From assembly GCA_018335195.1 (NCBI GenBank), contig JAGXKN010000008.1, positions 18,662-82,661 of the forward strand: a stretch of 64,000 nucleotides of DNA, written 5' to 3'. A program made the translations under genes and the position numbers. Below are positions 43,617 through 52,577 of this stretch, one piece after another. Source of the stretch: Desulfobacterales bacterium. Its GTDB lineage: Bacteria; Desulfobacterota; Desulfobacteria; Desulfobacterales; Desulfosalsimonadaceae. The notes under the pieces were generated by a model. The model was not told where the DNA came from, did not search any database, and worked only from the letters and a program-made list of their open reading frames with translations. The first letter of the stretch is position 1. Each line of letters opens with the position of its first letter.

Positions 43617-44625
43617 TATGCAAATCCGGGATCTGACACACCGGCAAATGGCAGGCCAGCGAATCATGGCCGGATTTACCGGAACCATGTTAAATGCGGA
43701 TCTCAGATATCTCATTGATACGCTCTGCGTGGGCGGCATTATCCTGTTTTCCAGGAATATTGAAAACGCCGGCCAGGTTCAGCAGCTCTGCGCCGATGCC
43801 CGGGCATACGCCGCATCCTGCGGCAACCCGTCCCTGATCATTGCCGTGGACCAGGAAGGGGGGCCAGTGGCACGGCTCAAGCCCCCGGATTTTACCGAGC
43901 TGCCGGCAGCCGCCCATATCCGCAATGCATCCGAAGCTGCTGAATTTGCAGGTATTGCCGCTCTTGAACTTTCCCGGGCCGGCATCAATATGAACATGGC
44001 ACCGGTTCTGGACGTGACCGATCCGGCGGGCAACAGCGTAATGACCGGACGCGCATTCGGCAATGACCCGGCAAAGGTGGCGGAGATGGGCACGGCGGTG
44101 ATTTCCGGCCTGCAGAAAAACGGTGTTATGGCTGTGGCCAAGCATTTCCCCGGCATCGGCAGGACATTTACGGATTCCCACGCCGACCGCCCGGATCTGG
44201 ACATCTCGGCAGCGGAACTCCAGGCCCGGGACCTAATTCCGTTTTCCGCCGCCGTCCGGAACCACGCCGCCGGGATCATGCTGTCGCATGTAAGGTATGG
44301 CGCGTTTGACCCAAAGTGCCCGGCCAGCCTGTCGCCGGCGGTGGCCAGCGACCTGCTGCGCCGGAAGATGGGCTATCGGGGACTTGTGCTCACCGATGAC
44401 CTGGAAATGGGTGCCATTGCCCGGTATTACGAGATGCCGGAGGCGGTTCACCAGATCCTGGAAGCAGACATCGACATCGCCCTGATCTGCCATACCATGG
44501 CAAAAATCGAAGCTGCCTTTGAAACCATTTACGCGGAATCCGCCGGCACGAAGTATCGCCGCGGCCTGACTGAACCGGTTACCCGGATCCTTTCAACCAA
44601 GGAGCGTTATCTCGAACAGGCTTGA
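43588..44625 (+). CDS. nagZ: Beta-N-acetylhexosaminidase, NagZ-type (GH3)
   Basis: NagZ removes N-acetylglucosamine from peptidoglycan fragments in the cytoplasm. The 345-residue protein shows QMAGQRIMAGFTG, IAVDQEGGPVARL, the catalytic region AKHFPGIGRTFTDSHADRPD and the nucleophile aspartate in VLTDDLEMGAIARYY. The start is uncertain: ATG 43588 (used) or ATG 43618; neither has a strong ribosome-binding site. The stop is only 1 bp from the convergent lipoprotein gene. No signal peptide is seen. Confidence 0.9.
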   Translation: MKSRTIPFRDMQIRDLTHRQMAGQRIMAGFTGTMLNADLRYLIDTLCVGGIILFSRNIENAGQVQQLCADARAYAASCGNPSLIIAVDQEGGPVARLKPPDFTELPAAAHIRNASEAAEFAGIAALELSRAGINMNMAPVLDVTDPAGNSVMTGRAFGNDPAKVAEMGTAVISGLQKNGVMAVAKHFPGIGRTFTDSHADRPDLDISAAELQARDLIPFSAAVRNHAAGIMLSHVRYGAFDPKCPASLSPAVASDLLRRKMGYRGLVLTDDLEMGAIARYYEMPEAVHQILEADIDIALICHTMAKIEAAFETIYAESAGTKYRRGLTEPVTRILSTKERYLEQA

Positions 44626-44626
44626 T

Positions 44627-45553
44627 TTATTGCAGGTCCTCGAGTATCTCCTGCTTCTGGTCCTGGTACTCGGACTCGGTAATCAGCCCATCTTCGTAAA
44701 GATCCTTTAAATACTCCAGCCTGTCGCGGATGCCCTCTTTGCGGGTTTCCCAGTCACCGGCCGGTTCTTCCGGCCCGGGTTTGTGCGCCTCGGGTGTTTT
44801 TTCTTTCCCGGGTTTTTTCTGCTCCGGCTTTTCGGCTGCAGATGTCTCCCCGGCAGATTCTTGCACCTGTTTTTTGCCTGCCGGCTTCACACCTTCTGCC
44901 ACCCTGCGGATATCTTCGACTGGCGCCTGTATCCACATGGGGTCTGCCTTACCGTTTTCCCCCCGATGATGCCGGATATAGGGCCGATTGGCCAGAACCG
45001 GGGTGTCGGACTCGGCCACGCCGATGGAGTCCCCCTGATTGAATTCGCTTCTTCCCTTGGGCTGGTCATCCAGGTTGACCTCCTGGTTGATCCAGGAGAA
45101 ATCAATATTGAAATTCCCCCCGGCATCCACGAAAAGCGTGCCCTGCGTGATCCGGCGTTTTTGAAACAAAAGCCCCCGGCTGTAGTTAAAAGAAGTAAAA
45201 TGAACCCGCTGGGTGGCATCCGCGTTTTTCAGGGCCCGGGATACCGCCGGGGCAAGCCGGTTGATCTCGCGGTTCTGAAAAACCGGCCTTTCTTCGGAGT
45301 CGCTCAAAAGCCTTGGCGTCGTCATATAAGACAGGTCATTGAAAAACCATGCCAGGTTTTCAGTCCCGATATCCGCGGGATGGCTGTAGCTCTGGGCCAC
45401 CGGCCTGCCGTCTTTCATCTTTTGCTGAAGCTTTACAATAAACCCGCTGTCCTTGTTCACAGCGGTATCCTGCCATCCGCCTGACGAGCCGCATCCGGCC
45501 GCAAAAAAAACGCAAAATAAAATGATTACCAAAAATTGGGTCCGCATTGGCAA
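44627..45553 (-). CDS. Lipoprotein with C-terminal SHOCT-like helices
   Basis: The N-terminus (FLVIILFCVFFAAGC) is a signal peptide with lipobox FAAGC, so this 308-residue protein should be lipidated by the Lgt/LspA encoded at 2437-3733. The middle (about residues 40-200) contains no domain I recognise; it includes WFFNDLSYMTTPRLLSDSEE. A lysine-, proline- and glutamate-rich linker (about 210-265) precedes a C-terminal helical pair RLEYLKDLYEDGLITESEYQ that matches the SHOCT domain, a short oligomerisation or targeting module. Function unknown. Confidence 0.8.
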   Translation of the reverse strand: MPMRTQFLVIILFCVFFAAGCGSSGGWQDTAVNKDSGFIVKLQQKMKDGRPVAQSYSHPADIGTENLAWFFNDLSYMTTPRLLSDSEERPVFQNREINRLAPAVSRALKNADATQRVHFTSFNYSRGLLFQKRRITQGTLFVDAGGNFNIDFSWINQEVNLDDQPKGRSEFNQGDSIGVAESDTPVLANRPYIRHHRGENGKADPMWIQAPVEDIRRVAEGVKPAGKKQVQESAGETSAAEKPEQKKPGKEKTPEAHKPGPEEPAGDWETRKEGIRDRLEYLKDLYEDGLITESEYQDQKQEILEDLQ

Positions 45554-45594
45554 CTCCCTGATGATAAGGTTTAAAGCACTTTCCGGGTTTTTCC

Positions 45595-46686
45595 TCAGCC
45601 TGCGGCAAAACCCGGCCCGGCCATTTCAGAGGCCCGGAAAACCGCGTATCTGTCTTCATCCAGCGGATAATCCCAGCACCCCTGGCGGTGGAGCATCCGG
45701 CCGCCGAAACCGGTTTTGAATCGGAAAAGCCCGTACATGGGATGTTCCGGATCCGGGTTCGGTGAGACGCCGAAAAGGTCGTATTCCGTACATCCGGCCT
45801 TGTGTGCACGGGAAATGGCCTCCCACTGCACGGCATAGGATCCCATCAGGTTTTTTCGTTCTGCTGCAGATGCACCGTAAAGATAGGTGGCCCGGCTGCC
45901 GGAAATGGCCAGGATGATTCCGGCCAGGGGGTGGCCGCCGGCCTCTGCAAGCAGCAGATGCACGCTGGCAGGAGACTGACATCCCTGATTTTCCACCCTG
46001 AAGGCCGAGGCAAAGTAATCCATGTCGTTCAAGTTCATGCCGTGTCTCCGGACGGTCCGGCGGTACATATCATACCATACAGGCAGACCATCAATGCCCG
46101 CATCCCGCACACTGACCCCCTTTCTGGCAGACAGGCGGATATTGTAGCGGGTCTTGGGCTTCATGCGTTTGAGAATCCGGTCCCGGTCCGCTTCCACATC
46201 CACCAGCACCGTATCCGGGGGAAGCAGATCCGTGGGCGCCCTTCTTAAGTTCCAATACGCTGTATCAAAATTCATGCGCATTTCCTGCACGCGGATCTTA
46301 GGTGCGCCCAGCCATTGATTGTCCGCTGTATAACGGCTCGGTTCATTAACCCAGGGAGACTGCCAGGGCAGATCATAACGGATGAATATGCAGTCTTCCG
46401 GCAAATGGGGGGCCAATTGCCGGGAAATTTTTTCCAGCCAGGTGCCGCGCTGTATTGCATCGGGCAGCATTTCCGGGCCGAAGGGCACATACGCCATTCT
46501 GGCTCCGGGGCCGATTGTGCGTAGAACCACGAGCATGTCTGAGGCGCCGTGCGCGTCCAGGCGAATATCAAACGCCCGGGCGCCCCTTCCCTGCTGCTTT
46601 TTCAAGCGGCCCCAATAGGCTGTCTGCTGCAGGTTCGCGCCCGGAGCGACCTGTCTTGTTCTTTTGGGTTCCAGAAAAACTTCCAT
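45595..46686 (-). CDS. FemABX-family aminoacyltransferase-like protein
   Basis: The protein (363 residues from ATG 46686, preceded by AGGAAG) resembles FemABX enzymes, GNAT-related transferases that add amino acids from aminoacyl-tRNA to peptidoglycan precursors or related acceptors. Typical phrases are LQQTAYWGRLK at the N-terminus, RMKPKTRYNIRLSARKGVSV near 185 and the C-terminal YLYGASAAERKNLMGSYAVQWEAI. An in-frame upstream ATG at 46713 would add nine residues. Neighbours are the SHOCT lipoprotein and a methyltransferase. The acceptor is unknown. Confidence 0.85.
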   Translation of the reverse strand: MEVFLEPKRTRQVAPGANLQQTAYWGRLKKQQGRGARAFDIRLDAHGASDMLVVLRTIGPGARMAYVPFGPEMLPDAIQRGTWLEKISRQLAPHLPEDCIFIRYDLPWQSPWVNEPSRYTADNQWLGAPKIRVQEMRMNFDTAYWNLRRAPTDLLPPDTVLVDVEADRDRILKRMKPKTRYNIRLSARKGVSVRDAGIDGLPVWYDMYRRTVRRHGMNLNDMDYFASAFRVENQGCQSPASVHLLLAEAGGHPLAGIILAISGSRATYLYGASAAERKNLMGSYAVQWEAISRAHKAGCTEYDLFGVSPNPDPEHPMYGLFRFKTGFGGRMLHRQGCWDYPLDEDRYAVFRASEMAGPGFAAG

Positions 46687-46800
46687 TTTCACGCTTCCTG
46701 ACACAAATACCATATGTTTTCAGAATGACATTACTTAAAACATGCGGTTCGTATCCGGTCAACCCCTGTGCTGCTTTCCGGGTTTTGAATTATGTGCGTC

Positions 46801-47433
46801 TCAGGCCCGGGCGGTGAGCAGAAACACGGTAAAACTTTCGGTGTGATTTTCCGCGGGCTGTTTTGTAATCTCAGAGGCGGTGACATCGGCGACATCCCGA
46901 AACCCGGCGGCAGTCAGCTCCCGGGCGAGTTCGGCCCGGTCAAAGCCGAAATGAAACACCCCGGTATTATCCTCGTGAAATTTACCGCCTTCTGCATCCA
47001 GGTCCGCCACACCCAGATAACCCCCGGGTATAAGAATGTTTTTGAACTGATCAAACAATTGCTCCACCTGCGGGATATGGTGCAGGGTCATGGAGCTTAC
47101 AACTAAATGATAGCTTCCGGTGAGCACCTCGTCCTGCTCAATATCGAGCAGTCGGGTATCTACGTTGGAAACCCCCTGCTGTTGCGTTTTTTCCGCCAAC
47201 ATGGACAACATGCCTGCTGAACTGTCCACGCCCGTGATGGACCGGACAAACGGCTGCAGGGCCAAAGTCAGCAACCCGGTGCCGCAGCCGAAATCCAGAG
47301 CATCCATTTCCGGACCCAACGGGATTCGGGATTTGACGGCATTTGCCACGTCCCCTGCCAGTCTGACCCGGCGCGGTTTTTCGTCCCAGGCCGCGGCTGC
47401 CTTGTCAAATGCGCTTTTCCGGTTCAGTGTCAT
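46801..47433 (-). CDS. Class I SAM-dependent methyltransferase
   Basis: From ATG 47433 (MTLNRKSAFDKAAAAWDEKP, 210 residues). Motif I LDFGCGTGLLTLAL near residue 47, then ITGVDSSAGMLSMLAEK and the motif IV-like LVVSSMTLHHIP. This resembles the UbiE/SmtA-like group of small-molecule methyltransferases. The open frame runs further upstream without matching sequence. The substrate is unknown. Confidence 0.85.
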   Translation of the reverse strand: MTLNRKSAFDKAAAAWDEKPRRVRLAGDVANAVKSRIPLGPEMDALDFGCGTGLLTLALQPFVRSITGVDSSAGMLSMLAEKTQQQGVSNVDTRLLDIEQDEVLTGSYHLVVSSMTLHHIPQVEQLFDQFKNILIPGGYLGVADLDAEGGKFHEDNTGVFHFGFDRAELARELTAAGFRDVADVTASEITKQPAENHTESFTVFLLTARA

Positions 47434-47556
47434 GGCCGTATTATTATCATGATTCCCGTGTTTTTCAAGAGCGGACTGCAAGTGTTTTAGAATCCGGATC
47501 CTACCAGCCGCAGCCCCGGTTCCGGATACCCCGGGAAAACTTTTTGCAGATTGCTC

Positions 47557-47585
47557 TTGATCAATCCGAACTGGATTGCGTATAT
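47557..47585 (+). promoter_or_regulatory. Predicted sigma-70 promoter of the OYE-like gene
   Basis: TTGATC (47557-47562), 17 bp, GTATAT (47580-47585), about 68 bp before the start codon. Confidence 0.4.
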
Positions 47586-47652
47586 TGAACATCGTTCCAT
47601 AATCCTGACCGATCAATGCAAGTCATCGTATTGAATTTACAGGAGGCCGCAA

Positions 47653-48768
47653 ATGCATACTTCCCTTTTTTCCGCCATTGATGTCGGCGGCAAAACACTT
47701 GAAAACCGAATCACGATGGCGCCCCTTTATCTGGGATATGCCGCCGAGGGCGGGTGGATTTCGCCCATGCTGCTGGAACACTACCGGCTCATGGCTCGGA
47801 GCGGTGCCGCATTGATTACCGTGGAAAACGCCACGGTGGACCACCCTGTGGGCAGCGGGAGCAACCGGACGATCCGGCTGGATACTGATGAGAATCTTTC
47901 CGGATTAAAGGAACTGGTCCGGGAGATTCAAAAGCAGGGCGCCCTTGCATGCGTCCAGATCAACCATGCCGGCCGGTTTGCCGGGACCGCAGAACCGGTG
48001 GCACCCTCGGCCGTGGACACCTTTGGGCGGACGCCGAGGGCCTTGACAATAGATGAAATCAAAGATATTTGCGATAAGTTCCGTGATGCGGCCAAGCGTG
48101 CCAGGACCGCCGGTTTTGACATGGTGGAGCTCCACGGCGGTACCGGATATCTGCTTTCCCAGTTTGTCTCCCCCCGGACCAACCAAAGAACCGATGCCTA
48201 CGGCGGCAGCCTGGAAAACCGGATGAAATTTCCGCTGGAAGTATTTTCCGCGGTAAAATCCGAAGTCGGCGCCCTGCCGGTCGGCTACCGGTTTCTGGCA
48301 GACGAATTCCTGGATGACGGGCTGAAACCCGGAGAATCCACAACGCTTGCGCAAAAGCTTTCAGAGGCCGGCGCGGCTTACCTTTCCGTGATGGGCGGGA
48401 CCTACGAATCCTTCACGAAGCCGGAAATCATTCAACGGTCCAAGACCAAGGGCTATATGGCCGATCTTTCCGAAGCGGTCAAAAAGCACGTCTCCGTACC
48501 CGTGATCACAGCCGGCCGCATTTCTTCGCCGCAGACCGCAGAGAACATCATCGCCGGGGGCAAGGCCGATCTGCTCGGACTTGCCCGCGTGTTGTGGGCC
48601 GATCCGGAGTGGCCCAAAAAGGTCCGGGAGAGCCGCGAAGACGAAATCATTCACTGCGACCCGGCCTGCGAGGATATCTGCATGCAGCTGGTCATGAAGG
48701 GCAAGCCGGCTTACTGCACACAGTGGCCGCCGGAAAAAACGCGGAAGTTCAAGGACCTGTTTCAATAA
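47653..48768 (+). CDS. NADH:flavin oxidoreductase, Old Yellow Enzyme-like
   Basis: A 371-residue FMN-binding TIM-barrel reductase. Conserved parts are LENRITMAPLYLGYAAEGG, CVQINHAGRFAG, ELHGGTGYLLSQFVSPRTN and the FMN-phosphate loop GLARVLWADPEWPKK. After the barrel is a short cysteine-rich tail (HCDPACEDICMQLVMKG), which recalls the cluster site of the larger 2,4-dienoyl-CoA-reductase/BaiCD type, but the flavin domain of those enzymes is missing. The gene is preceded by GGAGG and followed by the Fe-S/FAD/Fe-S genes with which it may form a pathway. Confidence 0.87.
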   Translation: MHTSLFSAIDVGGKTLENRITMAPLYLGYAAEGGWISPMLLEHYRLMARSGAALITVENATVDHPVGSGSNRTIRLDTDENLSGLKELVREIQKQGALACVQINHAGRFAGTAEPVAPSAVDTFGRTPRALTIDEIKDICDKFRDAAKRARTAGFDMVELHGGTGYLLSQFVSPRTNQRTDAYGGSLENRMKFPLEVFSAVKSEVGALPVGYRFLADEFLDDGLKPGESTTLAQKLSEAGAAYLSVMGGTYESFTKPEIIQRSKTKGYMADLSEAVKKHVSVPVITAGRISSPQTAENIIAGGKADLLGLARVLWADPEWPKKVRESREDEIIHCDPACEDICMQLVMKGKPAYCTQWPPEKTRKFKDLFQ

Positions 48769-48937
48769 ACAAGCCACCCGTGCTTGACACGGACATGAAT
48801 GTGTGCCAGTAGTGAGCATATGCACAAAATTCCTGAAATACAGCAACGCCGCCGCCGGATTACGATGCGGGTGCGTAAGCCGCAAAGCTTTTCTCCGCCA
48901 GTGCCCGGAATTTCAACCCATATATCGGGAGGCCCAT

Positions 48938-49978
48938 ATGTTTGAGCTGCAGTTTGACGAAAGCAAGTGCCATGCCTGTGTAACGCGCGATTGCCTGACT
49001 AGGTGTCAGTATATGGATCTGGACGCGCAAGCGGCCGGAATTGAGATGGAAAAAATCATTTCCGGGCAGGACTCCCGGGTACTCCACGAGTGCCGGACCT
49101 GCTATGCCTGTGAAGAGTATTGCCCCACCGGGAATCATCCCTTTTACCTGATTGTCAAGCGCCAGGAGGAACTGGGTATCACACCCCTTCCCGATCCCAT
49201 TATCCGGCAGGGAATCCAGGTGGGAGTTCCCTTCCGGGGGGACCCGGAAATCACCGAGATCAACGGACCGGTTTTAAACATGGGCGTATTCAGCCCGCTA
49301 GCCCGCCTGGCCCAGGGAAAGCTTTTTGAAGATTTAACCCGGATATCCACGGACAGCCGGAAAATGCACCACTTTTTCTGCCAGCTCATGTACCTGCACT
49401 TTGCCAGGACCTCGGTGATTAATCAGCGGCTGCCCGGGGTGATTGAAACCATCTCCGCCTACAAACCCACCGAGGTGGTACATTTTCACGACGAATGCTA
49501 CGGCACCTACACTTCCTATGCCCCGGCTTTCGGCATCGAGGTGCCGTTTCGCTCCATCCACCTGTTTGAACACCTCTACAACAGACTGACCGAACTCAGG
49601 GAGGAAATCCGGCCCGTAAACTACAAGGTCGCCTACCAGCGGCCCTGTTCCTCCCGGCTGTCGCCGGATGCGCACGCGTATGTGGACAAGATTTTCGACC
49701 TGATCGGCGCCGAGCACGTCAGCCGCAGGTACGTGGATGAAAACGCCCTGTGCTGCGGCAGCACCATCGTATCACAGAAACAGGAAGGCAGCCGCAGGTT
49801 CTGCCTGGAGTTGCAGGAGGAAAACATCGAGGACATGAAGCAGGCCGGCGCCGAGCTCTGCATTTTCAACTGCCCGGCGTGCATGCAGACAATGGGAAAA
49901 CAGGTAGCTGAAAACGGCATCATGCCGATCTGGATGAGCGATCTTTGCAGAATGGCCATTGGCGAAACACCCGCCTGA
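48938..49978 (+). CDS. Fe-S protein with CCG domains (HdrB/HdrD-like)
   Basis: Starting at ATG 48938 after GGGAGG (346 residues). The N-terminus has two [4Fe-4S] cysteine groups, CHACVTRDCLTRC and CRTCYACEEYCP. The C-terminus has two CCG-type cysteine clusters, HDECYG with RPCSSRL, ending in LCCGSTI, and CIFNCPACMQTMG, the cofactor-binding module of heterodisulfide reductase subunits. Such proteins pass electrons between flavoproteins and quinone or dithiols. It is the first gene of a tight trio (12 bp and 1-bp overlap) with a FAD-linked oxidase and another CCG protein. Confidence 0.88.
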   Translation: MFELQFDESKCHACVTRDCLTRCQYMDLDAQAAGIEMEKIISGQDSRVLHECRTCYACEEYCPTGNHPFYLIVKRQEELGITPLPDPIIRQGIQVGVPFRGDPEITEINGPVLNMGVFSPLARLAQGKLFEDLTRISTDSRKMHHFFCQLMYLHFARTSVINQRLPGVIETISAYKPTEVVHFHDECYGTYTSYAPAFGIEVPFRSIHLFEHLYNRLTELREEIRPVNYKVAYQRPCSSRLSPDAHAYVDKIFDLIGAEHVSRRYVDENALCCGSTIVSQKQEGSRRFCLELQEENIEDMKQAGAELCIFNCPACMQTMGKQVAENGIMPIWMSDLCRMAIGETPA

Positions 49979-49990
49979 GGAGGTAGATCT

Positions 49991-51349
49991 ATGGATTCAG
50001 TATATGCGGCACTGGTCGAAATTGTCGGCCAGGACTACGTTTCGACCCGCACAGAGGAGCTTTTCACCTATTCCAAAGACCTGGGCACATCCGAACCCCA
50101 ATGGCCGGATTACGTGGCCGCCCCGGCAACCGCCGAGGAAGTCAGCCGGATTGTCCAAATGGCCAATGAAAAAAACGTGGCCGTGGTTCCGCTGGGCGGG
50201 GGATTGTCGCTTGCCGGCCTGGCACTTCCGCTCAAAGGCGGCATTGAGCTGGATTTAAAGCGGATGAACCAGATTCTGGAACTCAATGAAAAAGGCCGCT
50301 ATGTGGTGGTCGAGGCCGGGACTTCCCACGGCAAGCTCACCGCGCACCTGCACAAACATGCCCCGCACCTGATGCACTCTGAGCCCGGGGCACCGCCGGC
50401 GGCCACCATCGGCGGCAACCTGGCCATCCACGGCCAAGGCGATCTGGGGCACCCTTACGGGTTTAACTCGGATATGGTCAGCGGCATGGAAGTGGTGCTG
50501 CCCACCGGGGAAGTCTGCCGTTTCGGCTCGTGCGCCCTGGGAAACAGCTGGTACACACTGCATCCGCTGCCGGACGTGAGCATGTTCATGGGATGGAGCG
50601 GCAGCACCGGGATTATCACCAAGGTTTCGCTTCGCCTTTTTCCCTGCAAAAAAATCCAGGAACAGGACGCATTTGTGGTGGAAGACGAGGAGCTGGTGCC
50701 GGACATTCTTTACGAACTGACCCACGTGGGCATGGCAGAAGACATGATGGTGGTCAGCCAGGAAATCCCGCCGCCTTTTAACCGGCTTCACTACATCCTG
50801 ATCAACATTTCCGGCGATTCCCGCAAGGAGCTGGAATTCAAGCGGCAGCTCATGTTTGATGATCGGCTTTCCAAATACATTCAGGATGGCACGGGCGGCA
50901 TCGGAGCCGGCGGCCAGGAAGTGCCCCGTCCCGTGGTTAGCAAAACCTCGGACTGGCGTAAGGGCGGCGGTTTCGAATACGTGGGCGCGATCATGCCGGT
51001 GACAACCTATCCGGAATGCTACAAGTCCGGTGTCGAGATTTCCGGGCGGCACGGCATCCCCTATACAACCCTGGGTCGGGTGCTGGGCAGCGGGCACAGC
51101 ATGATGTTTTCCTGGACCTTTGCGTTTAACCGGGCCGATGAGGAAACCGTCCGGCATGCGCGTCAGGCCCTGCACGAAACCGACGAAAAGGTCCTGGAAC
51201 TCGGGGGAACCCTGTGGAAACCCGCGGTATTCGGACAGAAACTGCTCATGGACCGGATGGATGACGGCACGCTGCAGATGATGCAAAAAGTCAAGCACAT
51301 GCTCGATCCAAACGGCATTATGAACCCCGGAAACTGGGAGGTGGCCTGA
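49991..51349 (+). CDS. FAD-linked oxidase (GlcD/lactate dehydrogenase-like)
   Basis: A 452-residue flavoprotein of the vanillyl-alcohol-oxidase/GlcD superfamily. The PP-type FAD domain is seen (VVPLGGGLSLAGLALPLKGG, GAPPAATIGGNLAIHGQG, MFMGWSGSTGIITKVSL), followed by a C-terminal cap with LMDRMDDGTLQMMQKVKHML. AGGAGG precedes the start. It sits between two Fe-S/CCG proteins, as in D-lactate or glycolate dehydrogenase complexes; the actual hydroxy-acid or acyl substrate is unknown. Confidence 0.91.
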   Translation: MDSVYAALVEIVGQDYVSTRTEELFTYSKDLGTSEPQWPDYVAAPATAEEVSRIVQMANEKNVAVVPLGGGLSLAGLALPLKGGIELDLKRMNQILELNEKGRYVVVEAGTSHGKLTAHLHKHAPHLMHSEPGAPPAATIGGNLAIHGQGDLGHPYGFNSDMVSGMEVVLPTGEVCRFGSCALGNSWYTLHPLPDVSMFMGWSGSTGIITKVSLRLFPCKKIQEQDAFVVEDEELVPDILYELTHVGMAEDMMVVSQEIPPPFNRLHYILINISGDSRKELEFKRQLMFDDRLSKYIQDGTGGIGAGGQEVPRPVVSKTSDWRKGGGFEYVGAIMPVTTYPECYKSGVEISGRHGIPYTTLGRVLGSGHSMMFSWTFAFNRADEETVRHARQALHETDEKVLELGGTLWKPAVFGQKLLMDRMDDGTLQMMQKVKHMLDPNGIMNPGNWEVA

Positions 51350-52521
51350 TGGCGCTGACACAATACAAATATATGGATATCATCCACCGCTGTTTTCGAT
51401 GCGGGTACTGCAAATTCCCCCTGGACTGGGAGGATGTGGACAACTGCCCGTCCTATGCCCGGCACCGGCTGGAAAGCTATTCCAACGGCGGGCGGCTGTG
51501 GCTGATCCGGGCCTGGATTACCGGTGAGATCCCGTGGTCCGAGCATCTGGCAGATATCGTCTATTCCTGCGTGGCCTGCAAGAACTGCGAGGAAAAATGT
51601 CCCCTGTCATTTTCCGATGATATCATCAACATGGTGACAGCAGCCAGAAACCTGATGGTGGATCAGGGGCTGGTGCCGCCGGCTGCAAAAAAGTATCTTG
51701 AAAACGTGCAGCTTCACGGAAATCCGTGGGGCCTGGGCGCAAAAAAACGGGACCAGTGGATGGCCGATCTTTCCCTGGAACCCTACCGGGACCAGGAATT
51801 TTTGTATTTCGTGGGCAGCGAGGGCGCTTACGACAGCCGGGCCCAGTCCGCGGCCCGGGCCCTGGCCGGGGTTCTGCAGAAAGCCGGGGTGTCTTTCGGG
51901 GTCCTGGGAAACACGGAAACCGATGACGGCAATGAAGCCGAACTGCTGGGCGAGGACGGCTTGGTGGAAGTCCTTGCCGAAAAAAACATTGCCCGTTTTG
52001 CCGAGCACGGGGTAAAAAAGATCATTACCCTGTCGCCGCATGCCTATAATGCCCTGAAAAATATCTATCCGCGCCATGGCGGCGAGTTTGCGGTATATCA
52101 CTACACCCAGGTGCTTGCCGACCTGGTCCGGGCGGGAAAACTGGCGGCCCCGAAGCTGGCACCTGTCAAAATCACCTATCATGATCCATGTTTTCTCGGG
52201 CGGTGGAACAATGAGTACAAGGCACCCAGAAAGGTGCTCCAGTCCATCGGCGGCGTGCAGTTGCTCGAAATGGGACGCAACCGGAAAAGCGCTTTCTGCT
52301 GCGGCGGCGGCTCGGGCAACTACTACATGGACCTTTTGGGCGGCAGTGCGGATAGCCCCGCGCGCATCCGGGTGCGGCAGGCAAGCGCCACGGGCGCGGA
52401 TGTGCTGGCCGTGGCCTGTCCCAACTGCCTGAGCATGCTCGAAGACGCGGTCAAGGTAGAAGGCCTTGAATCCAAACTCATGGTCAAAGACATTTCCGAA
52501 ATCATGTACGGAACGGAATAA
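51349..52521 (+). CDS. Fe-S protein with CCG domains, second copy
   Basis: A 390-residue protein overlapping the FAD subunit by 1 bp. The N-terminal cysteines are CFRCGYCKF with DNCPSYAR (residues 15-40), followed by CVACKNCEEKCP. The C-terminus has two CCG-type motifs (HDPCFLGR with CCGGGSGNYY; CPNCLSMLED). It is of the HdrD/GlpC type, like the protein at 48938 but diverged. The pair probably flanks the flavoprotein as a membrane-independent electron relay. A terminator follows. Confidence 0.88.
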   Translation: MALTQYKYMDIIHRCFRCGYCKFPLDWEDVDNCPSYARHRLESYSNGGRLWLIRAWITGEIPWSEHLADIVYSCVACKNCEEKCPLSFSDDIINMVTAARNLMVDQGLVPPAAKKYLENVQLHGNPWGLGAKKRDQWMADLSLEPYRDQEFLYFVGSEGAYDSRAQSAARALAGVLQKAGVSFGVLGNTETDDGNEAELLGEDGLVEVLAEKNIARFAEHGVKKIITLSPHAYNALKNIYPRHGGEFAVYHYTQVLADLVRAGKLAAPKLAPVKITYHDPCFLGRWNNEYKAPRKVLQSIGGVQLLEMGRNRKSAFCCGGGSGNYYMDLLGGSADSPARIRVRQASATGADVLAVACPNCLSMLEDAVKVEGLESKLMVKDISEIMYGTE

Positions 52522-52544
52522 TGCGGCTGGGAAATGCGCAACAG

Positions 52545-52577
52545 CCGGGGGGATTTACGGTTGTTCCCCCGGTTTAT
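52545..52577 (+). terminator. Rho-independent terminator of the Fe-S/FAD operon
   Basis: CCGGGGG (52545-52551) and CCCCCGG (52566-52572) form a stem followed by TTTATT. It overlaps the stop codon of the convergent gene ending at 52574. Confidence 0.6.
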
